From Thalassia testudinum (lineage: Eukaryota > Streptophyta > Magnoliopsida > Alismatales > Hydrocharitaceae): a stretch of 64,000 nucleotides of DNA. This document shows positions 20,289 through 32,600 of the stretch, piece after piece. Both the position numbers and the translations under genes were made by a program. The stretch's first letter is position 1. Every line of letters starts with the position of its first letter. The stretch is from assembly GCA_037157565.1 (NCBI GenBank), contig JAZHRO010000013.1, forward strand, positions 74,331,501-74,395,500, given 5' to 3'. Under the pieces are notes generated by a model. That model was given only the letters and a program-made list of their open reading frames with translations, did no database searches and had not been told where the DNA came from.

Positions 20289-20641
20289 ATTCCTTCAACT
20301 TAGTTCTCTTGAAGTGGTTTTCGAAAACGTTGAAGCTTAGAGTGCATTAAATCTTAGAGGTGGACCATTTTATCATAGGAGAAGCTCGTTAGACCCCAAT
20401 GCAACGGTATTGTGGGGGTGATACCTTCTCTAAAGATAATTCTTTATTGGCGCTTCAATCGGAATAACGTTTAATCTATTTCTATTTTATTTATTTATGC
20501 TAATACATATTTATTTTTTATTTTATTATGAATCTTGCCATATCTTGTCAAACTTGTTTGATTTAATACTTTTTATTTGTGTGAAATCATTAGAAATGCA
20601 TATGTTTTTATATTTCGTATATATGTTGATTTCAATAGGTT

Positions 20642-20758
20642 GTTGAACATCTAACAGCACCATTGGAAGACCAACAAGGGTGTTGGACTTCCAACATCAA
20701 CGTTGGACTTCCAACTCCTTCTTGGCTAGACATCTAGGCACATTGTTGGATGCCCAAC
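20642..20758. repeat. 20-bp ladder of GTTGGACTTCCAAC palindromes
   Basis: Fourteen-base dyads start at 20642, 20662, 20682, 20702, 20722 and 20745. The first five are exactly 20 bp apart and the last 23 bp. Two are identical GTTGGACTTCCAAC; the others are variants such as GTTGAACATCTAAC and GTTGGATGCCCAAC. Confidence 0.92.
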
Positions 20759-21272
20759 CTGTGTTGGAGTTGTGCCTGGTGCCATGGATTCTTGGAGAAG
20801 AAGACAAGCATCATCTTTGGGATTTGCGATGGAGTTCACAACACATGAGGATTGATCATTCTTGGCATGAAAGGCTTCATCCATACATCAGGACTGAGGG
20901 TCTTGGGCTACGTCGAAACGTATGGTGGGAAGTATTACACGTGTGGTGCTATGCAACGCCACTCCAAAGGTATATTTTCAAATATTTTCAAATACTCTTG
21001 AGGACCCTAGAATGGGAAGAAACTATTTCTTCCCATGTGACTCCAATTTAATCATTTAATGCTTTGATTATTTGATTTTGGGTATCGAACCGTTTTTGAA
21101 TTAAAGTTTTAAGCAACGATTTTTCATGCTGCCATGATGCCATGGATGAATATTCAACTTTTGGATGGAATCTTGGATTCTAAGCTATTTGTCTTGAAAT
21201 GCATGAATTACGTATTTTCATGTTATAACGTGAAATTTGGATTAATTTGGCTTGGAAACCCATATCATTCTA

Positions 21273-21342
21273 TTGGTTGATCAAAGATGAGCACACCATA
21301 TTATGTTGATTTGGTCGATCAAATTGGTATTTCGTCAATCAA
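21273..21342. repeat. TTGATCGATCAA-type palindromes, cluster 4
   Basis: TTGGTTGATCAA at 21273, TTGGTCGATCAA at 21311 and TTCGTCAATCAA at 21331 (the last two 20 bp apart). Confidence 0.8.
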
Positions 21343-21764
21343 AACTCCGTGTCTCTGGTGAATAAAACTTAGTTTGGTTAAGCAAGATAGGGGAAGAAGA
21401 GTATATCTCCAAGTGTAGATGAAGTGTATGATCCTTCACGTGGTTGTATCTTATTCATGTGGCTCAAGAGTTGATCCAATCCCAAGGCAGTGGGCTAAAA
21501 CAACCTGATTTCTATAAAGGTTTAACTCTATTCTTAGGGTTAATTAACTTGAAGAATTAACCTCCCAAAACATGTTTAGCTCTCATTTACTTAAGGGGCC
21601 AATGTTCCACTTGGAAACTTGAATTTCAAGGTAATTAGTTCACAGATTTCAAATACTTATAATTATACCATAATATGAAGGGAAATGTGCAGATATATCA
21701 TAATTCATGTTGTTGTATCTTCTGAACTACAATCTTATGTAAACCTAAGCAATGGGGATACTTA

Positions 21765-22700
21765 GGTTTGTCAAGCGGCTTGGGTTGGGTTAGACCTAAT
21801 CAGTTAAGTCTACACTTGTTTATAAATAGGTCGGGTTAGGTTGGATCCAACCTGGTTATTAAATGGGACCCGGACCCGGCTCACCTAAACCCACATAAAC
21901 CTGACCCAACCCAATTTAAGTAAATGGGTTAGGCGAGTGATCAAAACCTATCAAAATGGGTTCTAGTCGAGTTCGAGAATAGGAGTAGGTTCGTTCAATC
22001 AAGCAATCACACACAAACGAGGTAAGGGAATTGGTTACTAGTTCCACTAGTAGTCTACGTCTCGAGAAAGTAGCAAGACTCTCAAATTTCACTAAGTGCT
22101 TAGTATTGTATAAAATACAATTAATGCTCTCTTGCTCTATATGCGCACACCCCACTTTTCCAAGGATCCTAGTACTTATGGGTTGTGTGTCTCAACAATC
22201 CATGTGGCGTGCTTCGATCTGGTCGAGTAGTGGAGATAGTGGATATGCAAGTAGGTGGTTTATGATAACCTCCAGGTAGCTATGACTCCTGAAAATTCAG
22301 GGTCGTAGGTATGATAGTAGCTGTTAGTTTGTCGGCGAAAACCTTAAGAAACATCTACATGATTTGCTGTGCAATCTTAACTTAGTCGGCCTATTTGTTC
22401 TGCTAACCGAGTTGAGCTTGACAAGTTAACTTACCCTAATAGCAAAGCTTGGCTTATCGTGGTAATATATTTTAACGACTGAGGTACCTAGATCAACCCG
22501 GGTAGGCTTATTCCTTTACTTGCCTAACTCTAGACAGATTAGATATTCTACTCATTTATTTATTGGACCTTAAGAGGTCATTTTTGTTATTCATTGTTCG
22601 ACCTATTAGACCTATATTAATAGGAGAATTTTCCTTTCTTCATCCACAGGTAAATGGGTTAGGTGGATTTTAGTGGGTTTATTGGTTAAACAAGTTTAAT
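21765..22700. mobile_element. G-rich hAT-like repeat, interrupted
   Basis: Runs of GGGTT, GGACCCGG and AACCTGACCCAACCC around 21780-21915 are typical of a widespread class of plant non-autonomous hAT repeats. The same phrase type resumes at 22650-22690. The part between is a candidate insertion (21934-22649). Ends and target duplication are not resolved. Confidence 0.45.
21934..22649. mobile_element. candidate insertion flanked by a 14-bp direct repeat
   Basis: GTAAATGGGTTAGG occurs identically at 21920-21933 and 22650-22663 and the 716 bp between are unrelated to the flanks. No poly-A tail, terminal inverted repeat or coding sequence is seen, so the class is unknown. The flanking repeat could also arise from a repeated motif in the host element. 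Confidence 0.4.
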
Positions 22701-25700
22701 TACTATTGATGATATCTAAGCATGAATAGATAATATTTAAGTTTTGAATTAAATTATACAAGTGATATTTTGATTTGAAATCAAATATCTCTTGTGATAT
22801 TTAGTTGAGAATTGAAATATCATTGATGATATTTTAAAATATCACTCAAGATCTTTGTGTGGTTGGGATGTATTTTTTATTTATTTTTAAATATAATTTT
22901 TGTCTCAATCGAGGTAACCGAGTTGGGGGAGTGATGAGTGGCTACTCATCATGGCTAAAAAACTGAAGTTAAGCTAAACATCGAATAAAACAACATCAAA
23001 TTAACAGATAAAAAGGGTTAAGTGTGGGAATTAAAGAAAAAGACCTAAAACCTTTACTCTGTGTTAAAACTTCATAATTAGGTCACAAAACGAGATATTC
23101 TGAAAGTAAAGCACAAATGATGATCCATGCGTCAATTGAACACATAAATAAGTTTGAAAGGCCAAATCAGAAGTATAACTAATGTCTTAAATGTTCAATT
23201 AAGCACATATAAAAATTTGAAGGCATTTGGACATCATTTAGGCTATGAAATAGGTAGTTTACACTTAGGTCCTTCATGCATTACACTCTTGCCCTTAAAA
23301 ATTCCTCTTTGGACCTACTTGTAAGCTGCAGGGACCCTTTTGAAAGGCTGCAGGGTCCTTCCTGTTGTAATTCTTTTCACTTATGGGCCTGCACGCAAAT
23401 CTTCTATCCCTTCCCGCAAGGGTCTGTCTGCAATTTTCTCGTTATTTCAGAGAACGGCCTGCTGCTCTTCGCACGCACTATAGCGCGCGAAGAATACGGC
23501 CAATCTCAGCCGTCCGTTGCTTTTCATAATTCTGATCTGTGGTTAGATTTGAATGGAAGCTTCACGCGATTCGGCGCGTGCGATCACCCCTTTCCCCAAA
23601 TCTCTTCTGACAGTCAGATTTTGAGATAGCTCGCCGCGTGCTCCGCTCCTCTCATCCTCGCCGCCGGTTACCTTTTGATTATCCTCACCTGCGCGATGAT
23701 CTCAGCCACTAAGTATGCTACTTAAGCATCTTAGTGGTGTCACGCGCAACGAATCGCTCCCTCCTACACCTCTTAGCGATCGTTCGTCCACTCCAGTTCC
23801 TCCTCCCCATCAAGCCTCTGATTTCACAGCCACGGGCTGCGAAATTATCACCTTCTCTCGACCTCCTCTTCGCTAAGGACTTCGTAGCACCTGAGGACAA
23901 CCCTGGAGCCTCACTAGCAGACTCTTCTCTCCGCTGGAGTCATATTCCTCCCTTCTTCCTCCTTAGCCATCGGCTAAGGACCCATAGGTTCCATTCTTCC
24001 TGTTAGAATAGATTTATAATTCTGCAGATTAGTTGTAGCTATAGTTAAGTAGGTTTAGAGTAGAATTAATGTAATTGGTAGTGTTTAATTTAGCTGTTAG
24101 GATAAAGTAGCTATAGTAGTAGAATTAGGCTTTAAATTCCCCCCCTCACCTCCTCTGATCATTCCAGATCAGAGGGGAAGGTTTCACATAGCCATGTTTT
24201 CAAATTCTTTCCCTCTCCATACTTTCATATTCATTTCTGATTTTCCACGACCTGTTTCTCGCTTTCCACCCATACACTCTGACCCAATTTCAAATCTGAT
24301 TGGTTTTTAACCTCAGATCTGAAATTGGCGTCAAAAAACACTTAAGGGGCTTCCCATTCACCTCACTCTTGGTCACAAAAAGCCCCTGGTTCGAGTTGAA
24401 ATTATCAGTTTGTCAGATTTCTCTTTAATTTGGATTTCAAGGATTTTTCCTTCAATTTGGTTTTAACTATTTGATCTGAAAAATTGAATAAATTCTGATT
24501 TGAGTTCATTGTTGGCAAGGAATCTAAGAGGTTTTCTGGTGTCAGAATTCATCTCAGAAGAGTCATATATAGATCTAATTTGATGAAGTTTTTAATGCAT
24601 TGAATGCAAGTCAGAACTAAGGAGAATCACTATAGTGATTTGAAGTTTGATCTTGCATTCATGAGTTTGTTTTGAATGGATGTTTTGGTGATTTCCTAAC
24701 CTAAGGAGTTCTCAATACTCCTTAAGGTTTCAGAAACTGGGATTTGAACTAGGGACTTCAATTGACTGAATTAACTCTTTCTTTATGCTATCTATAGCAT
24801 TAGGAAGAGTTAAATCAGTGTCTTTTGTTAATTTAATCTGATGTGAAGTTTTTGATAAGGGTTTTTGCATTTGAATTGGTTCGATTTTCTTTTTATGAGA
24901 GTGAGACCCATATCAGATGAAGGATTGAGAGAGAATTTCTGTTTTTGTTGGATTTATGATTTTTTTTAATCCCAGTGGTCACAGTAAAGTGATGCATTTT
25001 GCAGCTACATTCCCCTTCTTTCCCTACTCAGATTTTATTCCAAATGGACTATCTGCAGCAGCAGTTAGCCCATCTAGAATTAGATCTGAGCTGATGCAGG
25101 GTTTTTCTGTAGGATCAATGCTATTGCTGCTGTCTAACTGTTTAATTTCTAGCAGACCAAATCTAATGTAATACCCTGTACAATGTGCTTTGAATTGTAG
25201 CTAACACACATAAATTTTGATTCCATTATAAACACAAGCTTTCCTGTTAGATAATTCCTCTTTCATTTCTGTGAATGCTTGTTTTTAATTCTTTCAAGTG
25301 CTGTTAGCTAGTTTAACTAAAGCTAACCATCCAAACATGATTTAAAATGAGAAATTTAACTAAGGAATGTTTTAAAATTGGTAAACACATCCTAAATTTC
25401 ATGCTGTATAAAAAGAAGGCATTCATGAAAGATGATAAAAAGGGTTAACTTAAAAAGACAGTAAAACATGCCTCTTTCTCTCCTCAGCCAACTCTTCTCT
25501 TCTTATCTCCTAATTCTATAAGATTTGTAAAAATAGTAAAAAGTAAAATAAAATACCCAAACGGACCAAAAATAAATAAATAAATATATATATATACATA
25601 TATATTACTTTGTATATTAGGTATACTCCTATAGATATAAGCTATATACTAGGCTATATATGTAAATAGGTAGTATATATATCTATATACTGTATAACTA

Positions 25701-26457
25701 ACTATGTACATATATTGTTTACTGTAAATTAGGTTTCTGATTTAGTTTAGACAGTATATACAATAATTATATAACTATCTATAAATTAAACTAATTTATA
25801 TGTATTATTAAACCAACTAAATCGGTAGATAGTATAAATAAGGAAATTAAACTATAAAACTATATATATCTATGCATATGTAGATTACAAGTAAATAAAA
25901 TCCTTTACATTAATTTAATCCTTTATACATAATAAATAATGAATTTATTAAGTTTATAGCTAAGTTGTTAAATTAAATTAGATAAATTAGTAATTTAGAG
26001 TTATAATTAAGTTAATTGAATCTGTATACTAAGACTAATATACCTTAAGTAATTTAAGCTAATTGAAGTATATTTACACCTGATTATATTATTTTAACTT
26101 AATTTATAAGTAAAACAATCAAAACTACTATTTAAATGGAAATAACACAGAAATTAATTCGAAAAAATATAATAAAAATGTTTATAAAATACTTATACAC
26201 GTATTCTAATTCTGTATGAGGTCAATTAGACCATTTAGTAGTTAATTTATAAGTAATTAAACAATAAAACACCAAAATCAATGTGTAAAAATAGTATACT
26301 TCAGTGAATTTATTTATATAGTAAATCTAATTAAAATCTCAAATTAATTGTACAATTGTATAATATTATGTAAATACTTCATTTTCCCTTAATTTATTTT
26401 TATTTTTAAATAAATTATGGCCCTCGAATTGAGGGTCAAAATCTCCTTCAGCCTACA

Positions 26458-26529
26458 GCTGCGCACGTTTTTCAGCGCAGATGTGGCGTTCGAATAGCGC
26501 CACATCATGCGCTGCAAAACGTGCACAGC
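26458..26529. repeat. long near-perfect hairpin
   Basis: Arms 26458-26488 and 26498-26529 pair over about 30 bp with two mismatches and one bulge around the 9-base loop TTCGAATAG. The core reads GATGTGGCG / CGCCACATC. A second small dyad, CGGGTGCCGGGCACCCG, follows at 26569-26585. Confidence 0.9.
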
Positions 26530-27067
26530 GATTTTTATTGAATTTGTGAATAGGCAGTGTAGTCGTCACGGGTGCCGGGCACCCGAAACAACATACGCTG
26601 CATACTATACTGAAAATATATTCTGAACATTTGAATGTGGGGCCGGGGGCTCGGTGAGGTGTGCTGTGTGTGGGAGCTGAGAAGGCCCTGAGCTGAGTTT
26701 GGTAACACGTAATTAAGCGGGCTAATGAGAATTAGGGCGAGCTTAGTAGAGGTTTGGTCTCACCCTTTGGATGCTGTGTATCCCTCGAAAAATGTGTCCG
26801 CAAATTAAACACATTTTTAATTAATTAAAGAGAGCTAATGACGATAGTTAATTGCCTCTCCGCAGCAGTGTGTGAAACCTATTAAGGCAGAATTAAAACA
26901 AAGAAGAAGAAGAATAACTGAAGAAGATTAGTGTGGAGTAAGAGAGAGAGAAAAGATGTACATACGAAGGTAAATACAAATACAAGAGAAATATAAATAT
27001 ATATATGTATACGTATAATAGCCAATTACTTCTATATAAATAAACTCATACATTTACTAACAGAATA

Positions 27068-27148
27068 AAACGTCGCCATAATCGTCGCTACAGACCCCAG
27101 TTTCCCTCCTTAAGTTTGTATATAGTATTTTCTGGGATCCAGCGACGC
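27068..27148. mobile_element. CACTA-like subterminal fragment
   Basis: CGTCGCCATAATCGTCGCTA at 27071-27090 and CCAGCGACGC at about 27140 resemble the GCGACG-rich subterminal repeats of plant CACTA transposons. They can pair with each other. No CACTA terminus is present, so this is only a suggestion. Confidence 0.3.
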
Positions 27149-27600
27149 TTATATCTGTCACTATAACTATTGTATGTGTTACTGTAGGTATCAGATTAGT
27201 AAGTTAAGTTAGTATACTATGTAATCTTAGTTGATAATGTACTTTCATATAAGTATTAATACTATAACTTGCAAAGAGTTAGTTTAAAGTGTAATGATGA
27301 ATTGTTTGGTGCTTGTTATAGTTAGTTTTTGCAAGAATTACGATTAATTCTTTGTGAGTAGGCAAATCATGTCTACATTCATTCATTCTTTGTTAGATGT
27401 AAAGCTTCTTTTTGGAATTAGAGGATAATTTTGAGATCAAAGAACGATGTAATTCAATAATTGCCTCACAGTGAACGACCTGAAATAAAATCAATAAAAA
27501 TTAGATAAGTAAATAATAATGGTTAAATGACTGATATCCTATATAACTCACGGCAATAACACTAATGATGTTTTCAACAATCAATTACATCACATAAACC

Positions 27601-28840
27601 TATCATTCCACAATACAAACCAAATCATATTAGGGAGTACATGAGAATCAAATTCGGCCGCTCAGGTGGGATACTTTGATAGCAGACGAGTCAGGTTAGG
27701 GGAGCTCATTTTGACTTGATAGCCTTTAGGGATACCATTGATGCTTTGGGGGATACAGGAAGGACCATCGGTGCTAATATTCCCTCGTACGTATGCATTA
27801 ATAGGGTATAGTTTTGTGAAATTTATGAATTTTTTATTTGCACGTGACCATTTCAGACCACTCGGCCATCATTCGAAACCATTTCATCGGTTTCGATTAA
27901 TCGCGACATGAAGATGGTGTAATTAAATTTTGGACCTATGAATTTTTAGGTTTAGTTTGATTGAAAGTTAATTTTTAAAAAAAATTTAATTTGACTACTT
28001 AAATCTATGATAGTAAATTTTGTATTAAAATTATACATTACTAGTATCTCTAATATTTTTTATATTTTATAATGTTAACATTATTATCAAGTAAATGTGG
28101 TAGGAGTTAATATTATAATTTAATATAATTTAAGTAAACATAAATTAATGTTAATATTTCTCTATAAATAAATATAATTACATATTAACATTAATTTTAT
28201 ATTATTTAATATCATTTTCTTAATCTCTAAAGTAACTTGCCCTTAGGTGGTATTCGGTGAAGGAAAGATATTTATGAAATAAGTTACAAAATATCAAAGA
28301 AGTGGTGGAATAAGTAGGTTTTAAAATTAGATGTTTAGATAAATTAAAATTATTTTACAAATGATATGAAATAACTTTATAAGTTAACCGTCCTTAACCT
28401 GATACAAGTGACAAATAAGTTAAATGATGAATAAATATGGGTTAACTCACTTAAACTTATGTACCAACATCACCATAAAATTTTCCCATACTCGTTGCTC
28501 TTACTGAGCCATTTACTTGAGACATACCAACTACTGCGGTTTTATCTGTTTTACGATCCAGGTCTGGGGACACGTACCGAACAATGGACATATTTGAGTA
28601 TCCGAATTGAAAGTAACTTTGAGATAAAAAGAAGTTCCTTCAAATGATACGAGACAAAAAGAAATACAATTATTAGCTTAAGGTGAAGCACGTCATACAT
28701 CAGTGATGCATGTGATGCTAAATCTCAACCAAACTAATATTACAACACCGACAAGGCACATGTTTGTAATTGGATCTTTAGAATAATATCCATTCACACC
28801 TATGGTCTCTACTTTATTTCGATTCTTTTACCCTTTTTCT
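27601..28840. other. AT-rich intergenic DNA
   Basis: No coding frame or repeat boundary is recognised. The phrase TTAGGTGGTATTCGGTGAAG near 28252 recalls MITE ends but no partner arm is found. Confidence 0.5.
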
Positions 28841-29660
28841 TCTTTTTTTTTTTTCTTTTTCTTTTTCAAATATAATATTTTATTGATAAGATAAAGTAGA
28901 TTACATCATAACAACACACTTTCTAGAAAGGGAAACAACATCTTCCAAAAAAGGAAGCAACACTCGCATAAGGTGAAAATTAAAAAACATACCAACACTT
29001 AAATACCGATGCACAACCTAACCTCTTCAGAAACATTTTCTGCATCATGTATAACGATTGACAACATCAACTAAAGTCGATGATTTACGCGAGAAAGGCA
29101 AGACCAGTAGACGGACATTGGTCAGAAGAAAATGATAAAACACGACCACAAAATTGTCAAGGATGCCAATTATCAGAAGTGGGGATGGTGATGGAGGCGA
29201 CTCGACCCAGGATTACCCTCAGCCACTACATCTTGAACATACACGTCCAGAACAACCAACTTGAATGCAGTGGAGGAGCCACCGAAGTTGTCCTCACAAC
29301 ATCTACTTTGAGGAGCCCTAACCAAATCGAAAGGAGGGAGAGGAGGGGCAACCGACAACCAACAAAGTTGTCGACAAGGAACAAAGGAACAACCCGCAAC
29401 ACATTGATCGATCATCGGGAACCTATGCACACCACCTCGAGGCCCAAGACGCTCAAAGATAGTTGGTTGGGTTGGGGGGGGGGGGGAGGGGTGGCGCCTT
29501 GGGGGTGCAGAGGATCCTCGGTAGCGGCAGAGGGAGGTTTTCTTCGGCCGCAAAAGACGTGACCTATCCGGAAAATGGTAGCAAATCAAGTTGGTGGAGG
29601 TCAATTTGTAAAAAAAAAAAAAAAAAGGTTAGCGGCCAACCACCAAAAGGCAGCTTAGAT
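28841..29660. other. unassigned segment between a T-rich and an A-rich tract
   Basis: Bounded by a T-rich run near 28845-28870 and a pure A17 run at 29610-29626, with a G10 run at about 29477-29486. Frames on both strands (29080-29562 plus, 29173-29604 minus) overlap, have no recognised motif and look like by-products of GC content. A decayed transposon or retroposed fragment is possible. Confidence 0.35.
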
Positions 29661-32600
29661 GGAGTGCACTGATTTTTTCTTCGACTGCAATTCTTCGACG
29701 CAAAAGGATACACGAAAACTTATGCACTCTATAAAAAAGTGAATGCAACTGGTAATATTTGATTAGAGTACTTTCGGTGATATTTGATTTAGATTAAATA
29801 TTAGTGAAATTTAGTTTAAATTTAAATATTATATGTTTAATTTGATTCATAATTAAATATTATCAATATAATTTATTTTATAATTAAATATAATTATCGA
29901 TGTAATTGAATTTAGGGAGAGGAATATAAACTTTAGTGTTAACATACAAGTATGACCCTTTTATTGTAAGAAAAAAAAGGTAAAATTACAAAAAAGGTCT
30001 TGACCATTGCTTAATTTGTTTGGATCTTTCAAAATTCTGTTTGTAGTACCAATTTTCTTGTGTGGTATTGGTGAAGTTCATTTAGAAAATCTTCAATAGC
30101 ATTGAAGTATTGACAAATTTGTCCACGTTAAAGTATTGACGATTTTGTCCTTTCTTACCACCAAATCTCCCTTGAGGGCTTGTTTGATTACATGAATAAT
30201 TTGTGTTATTCCTTGTTTGTATACAAAAATTTCATAAGTAAATAAAATTGGAATTGAACTTTTTTAAAAAATAAAATAATTCTATCTTCAAGGTGGAGTT
30301 ATTTAATATCTCCTTTTTGTCTTTGCTAATTTTATGATGTGACCCACTTTCTCTTAAGCACTTATTTTGATTCCAATTTTTTATCCAAATACAAAAAGCA
30401 CTTAATTCATCAATTTATTCCACAAATTCATGATTCCTCGTGCGATCCCTTTTTCTTTTACTTCCCTCTACCAAGTGGACCCTATGGACCTCATTTCTTG
30501 CTTTATTACCATGGATAGCCATCTCTTTCTCACCCTTCCACATCAATGCCTTCCTCAAATTCTTACTTGACCTTCTTCAGCTACTCAACTTTCACCATTA
30601 GCTCGTTGGTGATAGATCAAGTGTATCCCACCACTCCTTCTCGACTCCCGAACTTCCATCCTTCAAGTAGGCCTGTAAATGCATATGAAATTTCATGAGA
30701 GTGTGTATTACCATCTTAAAACTTTTTTAAGTAGTTGAAACTATCAGCTAGAACTGATTCCTTTTAGATTTAGTTTGAGCTCTTATCAGGTTCTAGCAAT
30801 CTTATAAGATTCTTTATTTCTTTTGGGCTAATTCTCATTGCAAGTATCTATCTCATAAAATGATTACTTCTTGAGAATCCTCTTTTAGGGGTAGGAACAT
30901 TTCCATATCCTATTTGACCATTAAAACTAATAATTGCCTTTATATTCAACTAGTTTGGATATACTGCGAGCCCAACCATTTGATTTGCATGGGTTGATCT
31001 GGACAAGTTCTGCAACTCTCCCGTCATGTATCATCCTTGGATTGAATCCCAATTGGACATTCATCATTAGGAAAACTGACATTCCATAAGTCTAAATTCT
31101 CTTTTAGAATTCTCATTACACGTGATAACCATTGTCATGTGCGAAATCCATGAATATTGCAATGTCTTAAATTCCACGCACTTGGATAGGACATTAGCTA
31201 AACAAATTTAATGTTGGTGTCCTTATCTTGTCGAGTTTAAGTAACTCTCCAAGAATTATTCCTTATATTGGATTAAGCATACGTTCTTTGGAAATCTAAC
31301 ATTTTGCAAATCAAAATGCTAGACTAATCCAAATCACAACATCGATAATCATTATCATGTTTGTGATATCCAAAGGATTGTTCTCTAGAGTCGAACTTGT
31401 TTAGACTTGGGCATAGGCAGTTAATATTAAATCTAAATATCTAGATCCTTGTCCACATCATATGTGATAAAAGAAAATATATTCGATCTCATAGAGGACA
31501 TGCATATTCTAATGTAAATCCTCATTGAATCCAAGGAATCCGACATTCATCATCATTTAAACTTCTTTAAATTCGATCATTTTAAGAAGACAAGACTAGG
31601 TTGAGGTGCCTTAAGAGTAACGAGTTGGAAGCCATGTTTGTTACTCATTGAGATATCCCTTTTAAGATATCTAATTAAGATCTATTATTTAAGTTCACTC
31701 AAATCTCATATGATCGATTAATGATTTATGAAATTCACTAACTTCATAACTAGCACTTGAAAAGTCTTCGAACTTTCTAAAATATCATTAACCTCTTTAC
31801 ATTCGAACATTATCACATTTGAAATAATCATTAACGAACGTCGCCATCTACGAAAGATCCTCTTTAGAGTGTACACCATTGTGTATCGACCTAGTCTTGA
31901 TTACTATTAAATCACTAACCTTGACCTAATCTAAATTAAAATCGTAAATCGTATTTGTGATTACATCTTCATACATCCAAAATCATACATATACATTAAT
32001 CATTCTATAACAATTACATCAAATATAAAAGACTTCTAAATTATAGTAATTATATAAAAATAACTCAAACTTACCCACCAATACTCCGTATGTCGTCGTT
32101 AATGACGTCAACATGCAACCGACACAAAACCATCCCTTTGACCTCTTTCTTTTTTTCCTTTTTTTTATTTCTAACTCCTTGCATCAATGGGAAGACTCGA
32201 AATAGGCTGTACCATTACGTCCAAAAGTCTCCACGTCTCGCCCCTCCGTGTCGGCAACTACGTTGAAAAGACGTCCTCCTTTAAATTAGTCCCTTGTAGG
32301 GCTAAAAAGTTTCCATGTACAAAGTTTGCAATGAAGGGTAGCTATAAAATCTAGTTGGGTGTGACCCCCTACCGGAATCTGATACTGTTACCGATTATCT
32401 CAGACTTCCACGTAGATGAAAACTATCAACAAATTTATAGTTGACTGACGGAACCCAAAAGACGAGAAGTTTACTATCAACAAGTGATTCCCGCATCCAT
32501 ATATATGAAAAGTGATATACCGAGTTGTACGTATGTATTCTCACAGATACATGACATGTTTTTGGTTACTTGACATAACCTGAAATATATGATCATTTAA

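Larger units (their letters stand above)
19064..21400 (+). other. LTR-like repeat with palindrome ladders, unassigned family
   Basis: Continues the repeat interrupted by the solo LTR. It has a TATA-like ATATAAAGG near 20055 followed by a pyrimidine-rich stretch, as in an LTR promoter. It contains palindrome clusters at 19924-20010, 20239-20288, 20642-20758 and 21273-21342. The plus-strand frame 20680-21051 (123 codons) has no recognisable motif and starts inside a palindrome ladder, so it is not called as a gene. Confidence 0.5.
22932..27600 (+). mobile_element. long Athila-like LTR, approximate 3' end
   Basis: Starts with the hairpin TGATGAGTGGCTACTCATCA directly after a purine tract GTTGGGGGAG, the usual 3' LTR context. 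Near 27460 it carries TTGCCTCACAGTGAACGACC, which resembles GCCTCCCTGTGAACGACC near the 3' end of the Athila LTR at 37207-38040. A pyrimidine-rich, TATA-less middle (23280-24010) and a very AT-rich part (25500-26400) follow. No PBS is seen after it. The 3' boundary is uncertain by several hundred bases and other insertions may be included. Confidence 0.5.

Noticed and set aside
29173..29604. 143-codon frame as a gene
   Set aside because: Overlapped by an equally long frame on the other strand, no motif, and bounded by homopolymer runs.
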